This document shows, piece after piece, positions 1 to 6,280 of a DNA stretch of 13,121 nucleotides. The stretch is from NCBI GenBank assembly GCA_963633225.1, contig CAVGXR010000065.1, positions 1 to 13,121 of the forward strand, written 5' to 3'. The DNA is from F23-B02 sp963633225. GTDB taxonomy: Bacteria; Bacillota; Clostridia; Oscillospirales; Oscillospiraceae. Position 1 is the stretch's first letter. Each line of letters begins with the position of its first letter. The notes under the pieces were generated by a model. It saw only the letters and a list, made by a program, of their open reading frames with translations, made no database searches and had not been told where the DNA came from. Position numbers and translations under genes: made by a program.

Positions 1-5
1 CTTCT

Positions 6-34
6 ATTATACCAGAAACGGGGATGCTTGAAAA
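6..34 (-). promoter_or_regulatory. Extended -10 promoter facing out of the window
   Basis: On the minus strand the -10 is a perfect TATAAT (6-11). It is preceded by TGG, giving the TGn extended -10 form. A -35-like TTTTCA (29-34; 4 of 6 match TTGACA) lies 17 bp upstream. It would start transcription toward position 1 and beyond, so its gene is outside the window. The 11-mer CTATTATACCA (4-14 on the plus strand) recurs exactly at the uvrB promoter (8280-8290). Confidence 0.55.
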
Positions 35-37
35 TGG

Positions 38-97
38 TTTTTTGACAGGCTGAAACCACTGCCTTAATCAGCAGTGGTTTTTCAGTTTGTCAAAAAA
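38..97. repeat. 60-bp imperfect palindrome, near-copy of the tRNA terminator
   Basis: The outer arms TTTTTTGACA (38-47) and TGTCAAAAAA (88-97) are perfect complements. Inside them CTGAAACCACTGC (50-62) pairs with 71-85 with a two-T bulge, around the loop CTTAATCA. The core CCACTGC/GCAGTGG and the loop nearly match the terminator after the tRNA (366-399). The flank GGTTTTT(T)GACAG is also shared (36-48 and 350-361). It could act as a terminator in either direction. No gene ending just upstream of it on either strand is visible here. Confidence 0.7.
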
Positions 98-120
98 GTC
101 CCTCGCAGGATTTTTTTGAC
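89..120. repeat. Inverted repeat competing with the preceding palindrome
   Basis: GTCAAAAAA (89-97) is complementary to TTTTTTGAC (112-120). The stem continues, after one mismatch, with TCC (99-101) against GGA (108-110). Its left arm is the same segment that closes the 38-97 palindrome, so the two structures are mutually exclusive. Function is unknown. Confidence 0.5.
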
Positions 121-129
121 TGCACTTTT

Positions 130-201
130 CCGCCGAGCATTTTGAAAGCTTTCAAAATGCTTTTACCGAAATCCTTGATGTCTCAAGGATTTCGACGGCG
201 G
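130..201. repeat. Y-shaped (three-way junction) inverted-repeat element
   Basis: An outer stem CCGCCG (130-135) / CGGCGG (196-201) encloses two perfect hairpins. The first is a 26-bp perfect palindrome at 136-161 with centre AAAG|CTTT. The second is a 12-bp stem, CGAAATCCTTGA (167-178) with TCAAGGATTTCG (183-194), around a TGTC loop. The junction linkers are TTTAC and A. All pairings were read directly. This regularity suggests selected structure in RNA or a cruciform in DNA, but I do not recognise a named family. Confidence 0.7.
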
Positions 202-210
202 TTTATCTAA

Positions 211-312
211 CTCGAGGCGGGCCTTTTCTCGCTGCGGCTCGGTCACGGCGCGGCTCTGACATGCCACCGGCATGTCATTCACTCCCGCGCCGCCGCTTCG
301 CTACCCCTCGAG
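211..312. repeat. Long GC-rich imperfect hairpin
   Basis: Four nested complementary pairs share one axis: CTCGAGG (211-217) with CCTCGAG (306-312), GCGGC (234-238) with GCCGC (292-296), GGCGCGG (247-253) with CCGCGCC (285-291), and GACATGCC (258-265) with GGCATGTC (269-276) around loop ACC. Internal loops separate them. A separate small hairpin, GCTGCG/CGCAGC, follows at 320-343. No open frame here looks like a real protein. Together with the neighbouring palindromes it fills the 365-base gap between the tRNA terminator and the left edge. Confidence 0.6.
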
Positions 313-365
313 CTCCCCCGCTGCGCGGATATCTCAACGCAGCAGCATAGGTTTTTGACAGTCTC

Positions 366-399
366 AAAAAAAAACCACTGCCTAATCAGCAGTGGTTTT
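366..399 (-). terminator. Rho-independent terminator of tRNA-Thr
   Basis: Read on the minus strand, an AAAACCACTGC arm (389-399) and its complement (371-381) form an 11-bp stem around a 7-base loop. A run of nine T (plus-strand A at 366-374) follows and partly overlaps the stem. It starts 8 bases past the tRNA CCA end. A second copy of the hairpin lies at 38-97. Confidence 0.85.
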
Positions 400-406
400 T
401 TCTGTC

Positions 407-481
407 TGGAGCTGGTGGTGAGAATCGAACTCACAACCTTCTCATTACGAGTGAGATGCTCTGCCATTGAGCCACACCAGC
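407..481 (-). tRNA. tRNA-Thr, anticodon CGT
   Basis: A full cloverleaf can be folded on the minus strand. The 7-bp acceptor stem is GCTGGTG/CACCAGC, the D arm GCTC...GAGC, the anticodon stem TCTCA/TGAGA with loop CTCGTAA, and the T arm GTGAG-TTCGATT-CTCAC. The anticodon is CGT (CGU in RNA), which reads the threonine codon ACG. The discriminator base is T and the CCA end is encoded (407-409). It is transcribed as a single gene with its own promoter (496-524) and terminator (366-399). Confidence 0.96.
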
Positions 482-495
482 AGACGACATTAGGC

Positions 496-524
496 ATTTT
501 AGCACATACATGCGATAAAGTCAA
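496..524 (-). promoter_or_regulatory. Promoter of tRNA-Thr
   Basis: On the minus strand a -35 TTGACT (519-524) and a -10 TAAAAT (496-501) are separated by exactly 17 bp. Each hexamer differs from the sigma-A consensus by one base. The predicted start, about 7 bases further on, lies a few bases before the mature tRNA 5' end at 481, so the 5' leader is short. Confidence 0.8.
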
Positions 525-684
525 ATAAAAATAATAATTACAGTTCGTATATGCCGGAATTTATCATTTTCAAAAGAGGCAGATAATGTTTATAAAAAGT
601 TTAAGAAATTCAAGGCTTTCAGAGTTTTGCAAATGAGTCTCAATTTGTTTACATAATTATTTCAGTAAATTATTTTGCATATAG

Positions 685-714
685 TTATCAACATTTCCAA
701 CAGACTTATCAACA
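685..714. repeat. Three 9-bp iterons resembling DnaA boxes
   Basis: On the minus strand TGTTGATAA (706-714), TGTTGGAAA (694-702) and TGTTGATAA (685-693) occur in the same orientation. The two perfect copies are 21 bp apart, about two helical turns. TTATCAACA differs by one base from the standard DnaA box TTATCCACA. A further relaxed match, TGTTTATAA, is at 587-595. That DnaA binds here is inference only. Confidence 0.45.
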
Positions 715-716
715 CG

Positions 717-738
717 AAAAAACCGTTGAAAATCAACG
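717..738 (-). terminator. Probable terminator of the uvrB-radC operon
   Basis: Minus strand: CGTTGA (733-738), loop TTT, TCAACG (724-729), then G and six T (717-722). The stem is short at 6 bp but perfect, and the T run follows directly. It lies about 75 bases beyond the radC stop and ahead of the tRNA promoter. Confidence 0.6.
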
Positions 739-811
739 AATTTTGTCAATATGTTAATAATTTCAAAACCCTGTAGTTTATTTTGGTTGCAATTCAGAAA
801 CAAGTTATTGT

Positions 812-1483
812 TTACATAAGCCCGTATTTGTTAAGGGATTGAAACTCTTTGCCGCCGACAATAATATGGTCAAGTAATTTTACGTCAACAAGATCCAGAG
901 CCTTCTTGACCAGCCGCGTGCAGTACTCATCCTCCTTGGACGGAAGCGGCAGTGCACCTGGGTGATTATGGGCGATTATCACGCTTACAGCATTGTTTTT
1001 TATGGCAGCCTCCACCAGCATCCTTATGCCGACCTCCGTTGCATTCACAACGCCGCGGCTTATCTGCTTGCAGGCGATCACGCCGTTTGATGAGTTTAAA
1101 AGCAGCGCATAGCAGATCTCGTTTACCTCATACATGAACTTTGCGACGAAAAACGCTCCTGCATCCTCGCTTTTTCGTATGACCTTGGTCGGCAGGCTCT
1201 TCGTAAGAAGATACCTGCGGCTGACCTCGGGTACAAGCTTAATGAGCGTCGCGGCGTTCTCGCCGATGCCGTCAATGCGCATGAGCTCCTCGTGGCTTGC
1301 CTCAAACACTGCCGTCAGTGAGCCGAAGTGCTTTAAAAGCCTGTGCGCAAGCTCGTTTGTGTCCTTGCGCGGCACGGCGTAAAACAGCAGCATTTCCAGT
1401 GCGTTATGGTCGTTAAAGCCGTCCAGTCCGGCCTCGACGAAGCGGCTTTTCATCCGCTCCCTGTGTCCGTCATGTACGCCCAT
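812..1483 (-). CDS. radC: RadC family JAB/MPN+ domain protein
   Basis: A 223-residue RadC/YicR-type protein of normal length. The N-terminal third carries a helix-hairpin-helix-like segment (EELMRIDGIGENAATLI, about 65-81). The C-terminal JAB domain has a full JAMM metal site: likely Glu122, then His172-Asn-His174, Ser182 and Asp185. The usual HPSG reads HPGA, and the usual HPRE stretch upstream reads GIRM, so it is a slightly divergent member. The family was named for a supposed repair role that was later questioned; the real activity is uncertain. The ATG at 1483 has an AGGAGAGGAG site just upstream and begins 12 bases after the tsaD stop. It is the last gene of the uvrB operon, followed by the hairpin at 717-738. 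Confidence 0.92.
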   Translation of the reverse strand: MGVHDGHRERMKSRFVEAGLDGFNDHNALEMLLFYAVPRKDTNELAHRLLKHFGSLTAVFEASHEELMRIDGIGENAATLIKLVPEVSRRYLLTKSLPTKVIRKSEDAGAFFVAKFMYEVNEICYALLLNSSNGVIACKQISRGVVNATEVGIRMLVEAAIKNNAVSVIIAHNHPGALPLPSKEDEYCTRLVKKALDLVDVKLLDHIIVGGKEFQSLNKYGLM

Positions 1484-1495
1484 GTGCTCCTCTCC

Positions 1496-2497
1496 TTACA
1501 GCTCCATATTCGCGTAGGCGTTGAGATCCCAGCCGGCGGTATTTCCGGCAAGGTACTCGTAATAGCCCTGACAGCCTATCATCGCGGCATTGTCGCCGCA
1601 CAGCTTGAGCGGCGGAACGAACAGCTCGCAGCCGGCCTTCTCCGCAGCCGTCCTGAAATCGGCGCGGATGCGGGAATTTGCCGCCACGCCTCCGGCTATG
1701 GCGATCTTCTTATAGCCGAGCTCCTGCGCCGCCATCATGGTGCGTGGTACAAGAGCATCGCTCACGGCTGCCGTAAAGGATGCTGCCAGCGAGCTTCTGT
1801 CAAGCTCCTCACCCTTTTGCTCGGCGTTGTGAACAAGGTTTATCACCGCAGTCTTGAGGCCTGAAAAGCTCATCTCGTAGGGCTGCCCTTCTATATGCGT
1901 CCTCGGCAGATGGTATTTCTTATCGTCGCCGCCCTGCGAGAGCTCGTCTATAGGCTTACCTCCCGGGTACGGCAGGCCGAGCACCCGAGCCGTTTTGTCA
2001 AAGCACTCTCCCGCCGCATCGTCGCGTGTAGCGCCTATGACCTTGAGCTCGGTGTAGCTGCGCACGTCGATGATGAGCGTATTTCCACCGGATATGGCAA
2101 GGCAGAGAAACGGCGGCTCAAGCTCGGGATAGGCTATGTAGTTTGCAGCGACATGACCCTTTATATGGTGCACGGGAATAAGCGGCACGCCGAGGCTCAT
2201 GGCTGCGGCCTTTGCGAAGTTGAGCCCGACGAGCACTGTTCCTATAAGCCCGGGAGCGTAGGTCGCGGCAACTGCGTCGATATCGCTTTTTTTGATACCG
2301 GCTGCCTGAACAGCACGCTCTGCCAGACGGGATATGACCTCGACGTGGCTCCTTGATGCTATCTCCGGCACTACGCCGCCATAGATGGCGTGCAGATCGG
2401 CCTGAGAGAATATCTGATCGGTCAGGACGTTTCTCCCGTCCTCGACAACGGCAACGGCAGTCTCGTCGCAGGATGATTCAAAGGCAAGTATCTTCAT
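1496..2497 (-). CDS. tsaD: tRNA N6-threonylcarbamoyladenosine transferase TsaD
   Basis: TsaD is the catalytic subunit that moves the threonylcarbamoyl group from threonylcarbamoyl-AMP to A37 of ANN-decoding tRNAs, making t6A in the cytoplasm with TsaB and TsaE. The 333 residues match the family length. Visible motifs are the ASKHA start FESSCDETAVAVVEDG (6-21), metal ligands His111 and His115 in HHIKGH, SGGNT (136-140), IAGGVAANSRIR (267-278) and Asp302 in CGDNAAM. Its ATG overlaps the rimI stop by four bases (ATGA), and a GAGGAAG site precedes it. TsaB and TsaE, commonly encoded beside tsaD in Firmicutes, are not in this window and must lie elsewhere. The product presumably also acts on the tRNA-Thr encoded nearby. 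Confidence 0.97.
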   Translation of the reverse strand: MKILAFESSCDETAVAVVEDGRNVLTDQIFSQADLHAIYGGVVPEIASRSHVEVISRLAERAVQAAGIKKSDIDAVAATYAPGLIGTVLVGLNFAKAAAMSLGVPLIPVHHIKGHVAANYIAYPELEPPFLCLAISGGNTLIIDVRSYTELKVIGATRDDAAGECFDKTARVLGLPYPGGKPIDELSQGGDDKKYHLPRTHIEGQPYEMSFSGLKTAVINLVHNAEQKGEELDRSSLAASFTAAVSDALVPRTMMAAQELGYKKIAIAGGVAANSRIRADFRTAAEKAGCELFVPPLKLCGDNAAMIGCQGYYEYLAGNTAGWDLNAYANMEL

Positions 2498-2949
2498 TTT
2501 TCTTCCTCACTTAGAAAACAAGTCATCAAAACGGCATCCTCCTTAGGCAGGCTGTAATAGCCTCTGCGCCTTCCCACCTCGGTGTAGCCGTGTTTTTTAT
2601 ATAGGCTCTGCGCCGCTAAATTGCTCTCGCGCACCTCAAGGGTCAAAAAGCTTAGCTTTTTCTCCTCGGCTCGGGCACGAAGCTGCGTCAGCAGCATGCC
2701 GGCTATACCCTCGCGCCGCCTGTCGGGCGATACGGCAACATTGGATATATAGCCCTCGTCAAGAACGTACATGAGGCCGACATAGCCCAGCACCCTGCCG
2801 CCTTCATCCTCGGCGGCAAGAAATATGTGCATACTGTCCGTCAGCTGAGCAGCAAGCTGCTCGTGCGTCCATGGCATTGAAAAGCACTGCCGCTCAATGC
2901 GCAGAATATCTTCAAGCTGATCGGGCCTTGTATCGACGACCCTGAGCAT
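2494..2949 (-). CDS. rimI: Ribosomal-protein-S18-alanine N-acetyltransferase (RimI-type GNAT)
   Basis: A 151-residue GNAT acetyltransferase with RimI hallmarks. The acetyl-CoA loop is RRREGIA (77-83). The signature TLEVRESNLAAQSLY contains Glu105 and Tyr117, which correspond to the catalytic Glu and Tyr of the family, and the C-terminal part reads YYSLPKEDAVLM. RimI acetylates the N-terminal alanine of ribosomal protein S18. Homologues beside tsaD are widespread, and some may have other protein targets. I chose the ATG at 2949 because it overlaps the preceding TGA as TGATG, the pattern used elsewhere in this operon. A GTG one codon upstream (2952) is also possible. A GGAGGAG site lies 8 bases before the ATG. 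Confidence 0.92.
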   Translation of the reverse strand: MLRVVDTRPDQLEDILRIERQCFSMPWTHEQLAAQLTDSMHIFLAAEDEGGRVLGYVGLMYVLDEGYISNVAVSPDRRREGIAGMLLTQLRARAEEKKLSFLTLEVRESNLAAQSLYKKHGYTEVGRRRGYYSLPKEDAVLMTCFLSEEEK

Positions 2950-3731
2950 CACAGCTTCTCCTCCCGCAGCTCGTCAATGACGGCAAGCGTTTCGTCCTCT
3001 ATGCGGAGCAGGCACTTTTTCCAGCCCAAGGGCAGCGCCGGCGGATATATATCCTCACCGGCAAGGCACATTATGCGCTCGTCGAGATCCTGATATTCGT
3101 CGGATAGCTTCTGAGCCTGAAGCGCCGTCATGCACAGTACAACATCGCAGCGCTCGATGAGCTCACGAGTGACCGGCACGGCATAGCTGTGCGCAAGCCT
3201 GATATCCAGCGCTTCGCAGCATTTTATGACACGCGGGTTTATTCCGTCCTTCACGCTTATGCCGCCGGAGCAGGCCGTGACATACGGACAGTAGTCTGTT
3301 TTTGCTGAATTGAACACCGCCTCGGCGACGGCAGACAGGCTGTTGTCATCGCATACAAAAAGTATGCTCTTAACATCTATGCCGTTAAAGCCGCACAGCT
3401 CCGCCTGCCGCTCGTCCCAGCGTTCAAGGCTGCGGTCACCTGCCTGACTTTCAATGTGGTGCGTAAGCTCGTGATGCAGCGTGCTGCGCAGCCTGCGGCG
3501 GAAGGTCTCGTCGTCCATATCACCGTAGAGCTCTGCAAACGAGCCGTAGTACAGCTCTATATGCCTTCCCATCTTATCGCGGAAATACATGCCGAGCGTG
3601 TATCTTCCGTCGCTGTCGCGCACGACGCTGTCAATAAAATTCACACCGCCGTTTAGGTTTTTGAATATTTCATCCGGGAGCTCATCGACAAGATCGTCGA
3701 GAACATCCCCTGCCTGTTCATAAGTCAGCAT
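2949..3731 (-). CDS. Zincin metallopeptidase domain fused to a degenerate LMW-phosphatase-like domain
   Basis: A 260-residue two-domain protein. Residues 1 to about 115 resemble the small zincin metallopeptidase-like family (PF06262 type), with HELTH (87-91) plus His92 and an acidic stretch after it. Residues about 120-260 resemble low-molecular-weight protein tyrosine phosphatases (KSILFVCDDNSLSAVAEAVF aligns with the P-loop ILFVC...AEA). Cys127 is kept, but the CX5R arginine is Ser133. The late DP general-acid motif reads YPP (229-231), so phosphatase chemistry is unlikely. The ATG at 3731 overlaps the polA stop (TGATG) and has GGAGG 7 bases upstream. An in-frame extension to 3863 would only re-read polA. 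Substrate and role are unknown; co-translation with rimI and tsaD is the only functional hint. Confidence 0.8.
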   Translation of the reverse strand: MLTYEQAGDVLDDLVDELPDEIFKNLNGGVNFIDSVVRDSDGRYTLGMYFRDKMGRHIELYYGSFAELYGDMDDETFRRRLRSTLHHELTHHIESQAGDRSLERWDERQAELCGFNGIDVKSILFVCDDNSLSAVAEAVFNSAKTDYCPYVTACSGGISVKDGINPRVIKCCEALDIRLAHSYAVPVTRELIERCDVVLCMTALQAQKLSDEYQDLDERIMCLAGEDIYPPALPLGWKKCLLRIEDETLAVIDELREEKL

Positions 3732-6280
3732 CAGTGTGCCTCCGCCCAGCTGCGTCCTATCTTTGCCTCGACCGTGAGCGGCACGCTGAGCTTGGCTGCG
3801 CCGCTCATTTCCTCTCGGAGGATACCGGCCACCGTCTGCGCCTCGTCCTCGGGGCATTCGCATATAAGCTCATCGTGCACCTGAAGGATAAGCCTTGCCT
3901 TCAGTCCCTCGGCTCTGAGCCTGTTGTATACATTGACCATGGCAAGCTTTATTATATCCGCCGCCGTGCCCTGAATGGGCATATTCAGCGCGACGCGCTC
4001 GCCGAAGGAGCGTGTGTTGAAATTTGACGATTTCAGCTCCGGCAGCTCGCGGCGGCGCGCATACAGCGTCGTGACGCAGCCGTCCTGCTTTGCCTTTTCA
4101 ACTATCATTTTCATATACTCGCGCACGCCGTCGTATTTGCTTAAATACGCCTCCATATACGCCTTTGCCTCGGCCTGCGATACGCCGATATCCTGCGCAA
4201 GCGACCATGCGGAGATGCCATAGACTATGCCGAAGTTTACGGCCTTTGCGCGGCTGCGCTGCAAGGGCGTTACCTCGTCTATGGGCGTATTGAAAACCTG
4301 CGAGGCCGTGACCGTATGGATATCCTCGCCGCTTAAAAATGCCTCGCGCATATGCTCATCGCCAGATATGTGGGCAAGAAGCCGCAGCTCTATCTGGCTG
4401 TAGTCCGCGTCAACGAGGACATTGCCCTTTGATGCTATGAACATCTCGCGGATATGGCTGCCAAGCTCCTTACGGATGGGGATATTCTGCAAATTGGGGT
4501 CGGTGCTTGAAAGCCGTCCAGTAGCCGTCACGGTCATCTGAAATTTCGTTCTTATCCTGCCGTCGGGATCAATAAGCTTCAAAAGCCCGTCGGCATAGGT
4601 GGATTTGAGCTTTGTGAGCATACGGTAATCGAGCACCATCTGCACTATCGGGTGCTTGCCGCGCAGCTTTTCAAGAACGTCGGCGTTAGTGCTCCAGCCG
4701 GTTTTCGTCTTTTTGCCCGCCGGAAGCATGAGCCTGTCAAACAGCACCTCTCCGAGCTGCTTGGGTGAATTTATGTTAAACTCGCAGCCGGCATGAGCGT
4801 ATATCGCCCGCTCAAGCTCCGCTATTGTGCCCGTAAGGCTCTCGCCGAAGCTCGAAAGCGCTGCTCTGTCTATCATAAAGCCCTGCTCCTGCATATCGGC
4901 GAGCACACGGCACAGCGGCATTTCGATATCGTAAAAGAGCTTTGTCATCCCAAGCTCGCTGAGCTTTTCCTCCGTCGGGGCACGCAGCCTGTACACGGCC
5001 TCCGCCCCGCTGAGCTCTGCGCCGCAGCAGCCCATGCTCATGCGGGCGAGGCTGTAGTCCCCTGCCGTAGCATCAAGCAGGTATCCGGCAAGCGCCGTAT
5101 CGTATACAAAGCCGTCAAGCGGCAGCTCCTCGGCTATGAGCAGCGTCATAAGCTCCTTGACGTTATGGCCGAGCTTTTTCACATTGTCTGAGAAAACAAA
5201 CTCCGCAAGGCGGCGGTAATCGTCGCCGAGAACGCTCCAGCGTGCATGATACACGGCATTTCCGTCGCATATCTCAAGGCTGTCAAAGCTGCTGTCGGCT
5301 GTCACGGCAACGGTACCGGCAGCCTTGACGGCGTTCATTATATCGTCGAAGGCTGCATCCTCGATATACGCAAGGCGCTCAAGCTGCGCCGCTGCAGCAC
5401 TCTCCGCGCTTTCGCTCAGTCCCCATTTTTCAATGAATTTATTAAAGCCGAGCCTTTTGAACACATCGTACAGCTCGGGTCTGTAATCCTCATGCCAGAC
5501 TGCCTGCTCCGGCGTAAAGTCTATCGGAGCGTCTGTGCGTATCGTCGCAAGCTCAAGGGATAAAAACGCGCTTTCCCTGCCCTCACGCAGCTTTTTGCGC
5601 ATTCCCTCCTTTACGTCTATCGTATCTATATTATCATATATCGTCTCGATGCGCCTGTACTTCTGCACAAGCCCCATCGCCGTTTTCTCGCCTACGCCGG
5701 GTACGCCCGGGATATTATCCGAGGCATCGCCCATCAGTGCCTTGAGATCGACGATATGCTCAGGCTCAAAGCCGTACTCCTCGAAAAAGAGCTCGGGCGT
5801 ATATTCGGTCGTTGTGGTCTGTCCCATGCGGCTTTTGACATGGCAGACATGATTTGTGTCTGTTATGAGCTGGAAGCTGTCCTTATCGCCGGTGACTATG
5901 CGGCACTCCCAGCCCTTATCGCGGCAGTGCGCTGCGACTGTGCCGAGCAGGTCGTCGGCTTCAAAGCCCTCGAGCTCAAGGCGCAGTATGCCCATCGCGT
6001 CGAGCACCTGCTTGAGCACCGGCATCTGCACGGCAAGCTCCTCCGGCATACCCTTGCGCTGCGCCTTGTAGCCGGCATAGCGCAGATGGCGGAAGGTCGG
6101 AGCCTTCAGGTCAAAGGCAACGCACACGGCCTCAGGCTTTTCATCATCGAGCAGCTTCCTGAGTATCGAAAGAAAGCCGTACACCCCGTTTGTGGGCGTG
6201 CCGTCGGGCGCATTGAGCGCACGGATGCCGTAAAAGGCACGGTTGACTATGCTGTTGCCGTCAAGTATCATCAGTTTCAT
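3731..6280 (-). CDS. polA: DNA polymerase I
   Basis: Family A DNA polymerase of 849 residues that fills gaps and removes RNA primers in repair and lagging-strand synthesis. The N-terminal 5' nuclease (1 to about 290) keeps its acidic motifs ILDGNS, EADD (107-110), TGDKD (130-134) and GDASDNIPGVPGVGEKT (184-200). The central domain (about 300-450) lacks the proofreading residues. The region that should hold DxE reads VTADSSFDSL, and HNVKEL replaces the NLKYD-type motif. The polymerase domain is intact, with Asp626 in DADYSQIE, the O-helix R675...K679...Y687 and Asp803 in VHDEL. I prefer the ATG at 6280, which overlaps the uvrB TGA as TGATG and lies 7 bases after GAGG. The ATG at 6283 is an alternative. 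Confidence 0.97.
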   Translation of the reverse strand: MKLMILDGNSIVNRAFYGIRALNAPDGTPTNGVYGFLSILRKLLDDEKPEAVCVAFDLKAPTFRHLRYAGYKAQRKGMPEELAVQMPVLKQVLDAMGILRLELEGFEADDLLGTVAAHCRDKGWECRIVTGDKDSFQLITDTNHVCHVKSRMGQTTTTEYTPELFFEEYGFEPEHIVDLKALMGDASDNIPGVPGVGEKTAMGLVQKYRRIETIYDNIDTIDVKEGMRKKLREGRESAFLSLELATIRTDAPIDFTPEQAVWHEDYRPELYDVFKRLGFNKFIEKWGLSESAESAAAAQLERLAYIEDAAFDDIMNAVKAAGTVAVTADSSFDSLEICDGNAVYHARWSVLGDDYRRLAEFVFSDNVKKLGHNVKELMTLLIAEELPLDGFVYDTALAGYLLDATAGDYSLARMSMGCCGAELSGAEAVYRLRAPTEEKLSELGMTKLFYDIEMPLCRVLADMQEQGFMIDRAALSSFGESLTGTIAELERAIYAHAGCEFNINSPKQLGEVLFDRLMLPAGKKTKTGWSTNADVLEKLRGKHPIVQMVLDYRMLTKLKSTYADGLLKLIDPDGRIRTKFQMTVTATGRLSSTDPNLQNIPIRKELGSHIREMFIASKGNVLVDADYSQIELRLLAHISGDEHMREAFLSGEDIHTVTASQVFNTPIDEVTPLQRSRAKAVNFGIVYGISAWSLAQDIGVSQAEAKAYMEAYLSKYDGVREYMKMIVEKAKQDGCVTTLYARRRELPELKSSNFNTRSFGERVALNMPIQGTAADIIKLAMVNVYNRLRAEGLKARLILQVHDELICECPEDEAQTVAGILREEMSGAAKLSVPLTVEAKIGRSWAEAH

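Larger units (their letters stand above)
525..811. other. AT-rich intergenic region between radC and tRNA-Thr
   Basis: No credible gene occurs on either strand. It contains the probable radC operon terminator (717-738), a three-unit 9-bp iteron (685-714) and the 12-mer TTGTTTACATAA at 645-656. That 12-mer recurs at 808-819, where it overlaps the radC stop codon. Composition is far more AT-rich than the coding parts of the window. Confidence 0.6.

Noticed and set aside
36..404. CRISPR array, group II intron or integron attC site
   Set aside because: There are no regular direct repeats with spacers, no intron domain V-like hairpin that I can recognise and no reverse transcriptase or integrase gene. 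The palindromes do not show attC core sites.
279..524. 81-residue open frame on the minus strand
   Set aside because: It runs straight through the tRNA-Thr gene and its terminator, and its ending lies in the folded repeat. The translation has no protein character.
525..811. Chromosomal replication origin
   Set aside because: The region has only two good DnaA-like boxes, and no dnaA, dnaN or rpmH is nearby. The neighbouring genes are not those of a typical oriC.
3732..3863. 44-residue N-terminal extension of the zincin fusion protein
   Set aside because: It only re-reads the 3' end of polA in another frame and is arginine/glycine-rich. The ATG at 3731 has a good GGAGG site and a TGATG overlap.
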